Below, one piece after another: positions 5,079 through 5,217 of a stretch of DNA of 5,217 nt. The DNA comes from an uncultured Oscillospiraceae bacterium (GTDB lineage: Bacteria > Bacillota > Clostridia > Oscillospirales > Acutalibacteraceae), in contig CAJKXG010000100.1 of the NCBI GenBank assembly GCA_905203795.1, positions 1-5,217 on the forward strand. The letters are read 5' to 3'. The stretch's first letter is position 1. Every line of letters starts with the position of its first letter. The notes under the pieces are model-generated. The model was not told where the DNA came from. It did not search any database and saw nothing but the letters and a program-made list of their open reading frames with translations. Made by a program: the position numbers and the translations under genes.

Positions 5079-5217
5079 CAGATAAGTTCGCAGAAGGAAA
5101 CCATGAGGGCGTTTCGACAATGCACGTGGCGGATTTCCTGCGCAGTTCTGAATATGAAAAATAGGGATAATAAAAAGCCCTAATAGAGCATATGACGCAA
5201 CTATTAAAGCCTTTGTC
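5079..5217. other. Right-hand end: no supported gene
   Basis: Two short reading frames overlap here. One starts at 5103 after GAAGGA and encodes 26 residues to 5183. The other is open from 5030 to a stop at 5165 and reads like the end of a protein (EGNHEGVSTMHVADF). Neither can be supported as a gene. TAGGG/CCCTA (5162-5182 region) can form a 5-bp stem followed by T5 on the minus strand, a weak terminator for a possible gene arriving from the right. Confidence 0.3.

Noticed and set aside
5192..5217. Start of a new gene (ATG at 5192, MTQLLKPL)
   Set aside because: Only eight codons are visible and no ribosome site precedes the ATG.

Overview
The window looks like a chromosomal segment of a moderately high-GC, low-GC-relative Gram-positive bacterium, most likely a Clostridia member of the Ruminococcaceae/Oscillospiraceae type. 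The reasons are the FabK-type enoyl reductase next to acpP and fabH, strong AGGAGG-type ribosome binding sites on nearly every gene, a consensus TTGACA/TATAAT promoter, and small macrodomain, TIGR04076 and VWA proteins of Firmicutes type. This placement is inferred from gene content only.

Left part (1-1410, minus strand): the start of a type II fatty acid synthesis operon in the order fabH (initiating ketoacyl synthase III), acpP (acyl carrier protein) and fabK (enoyl-ACP reductase, cut by the window edge). FabH starts chains from acyl-CoA and malonyl-ACP, ACP carries them, and FabK does the last reduction of each cycle. A GC-rich hairpin lies between acpP and fabK.

Middle (1411-2459): a 168-bp divergent intergenic region separates fabH from a plus-strand ECF sigma factor gene. 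The sigma gene overlaps its membrane-bound zinc-finger anti-sigma factor by 17 bp, and a strong intrinsic terminator follows. The intergenic region carries two copies of the same promoter-like motif, TGTAAC-N17-CACT(T/A)A, one facing each way and each well placed for its gene. This is the most interesting signal in the window. It suggests that the sigma factor drives its own operon and also the fatty-acid synthesis operon, a membrane-homeostasis circuit.

Right part (2460-5217, plus strand): after about 130 bp of unassigned DNA, a consensus sigma-A promoter leads into a tight run of genes: a macrodomain protein with a C-terminal helical, HTH-like domain, a TIGR04076 family protein, and an Spx/ArsC-like thioredoxin-fold protein. 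After two consecutive RNA hairpins comes a VWA (MIDAS) protein. The second hairpin buries the VWA gene's Shine-Dalgarno sequence. This looks like an accessory ADP-ribose/stress-type cassette of unknown purpose. The last ~140 bp contain no gene I can support.
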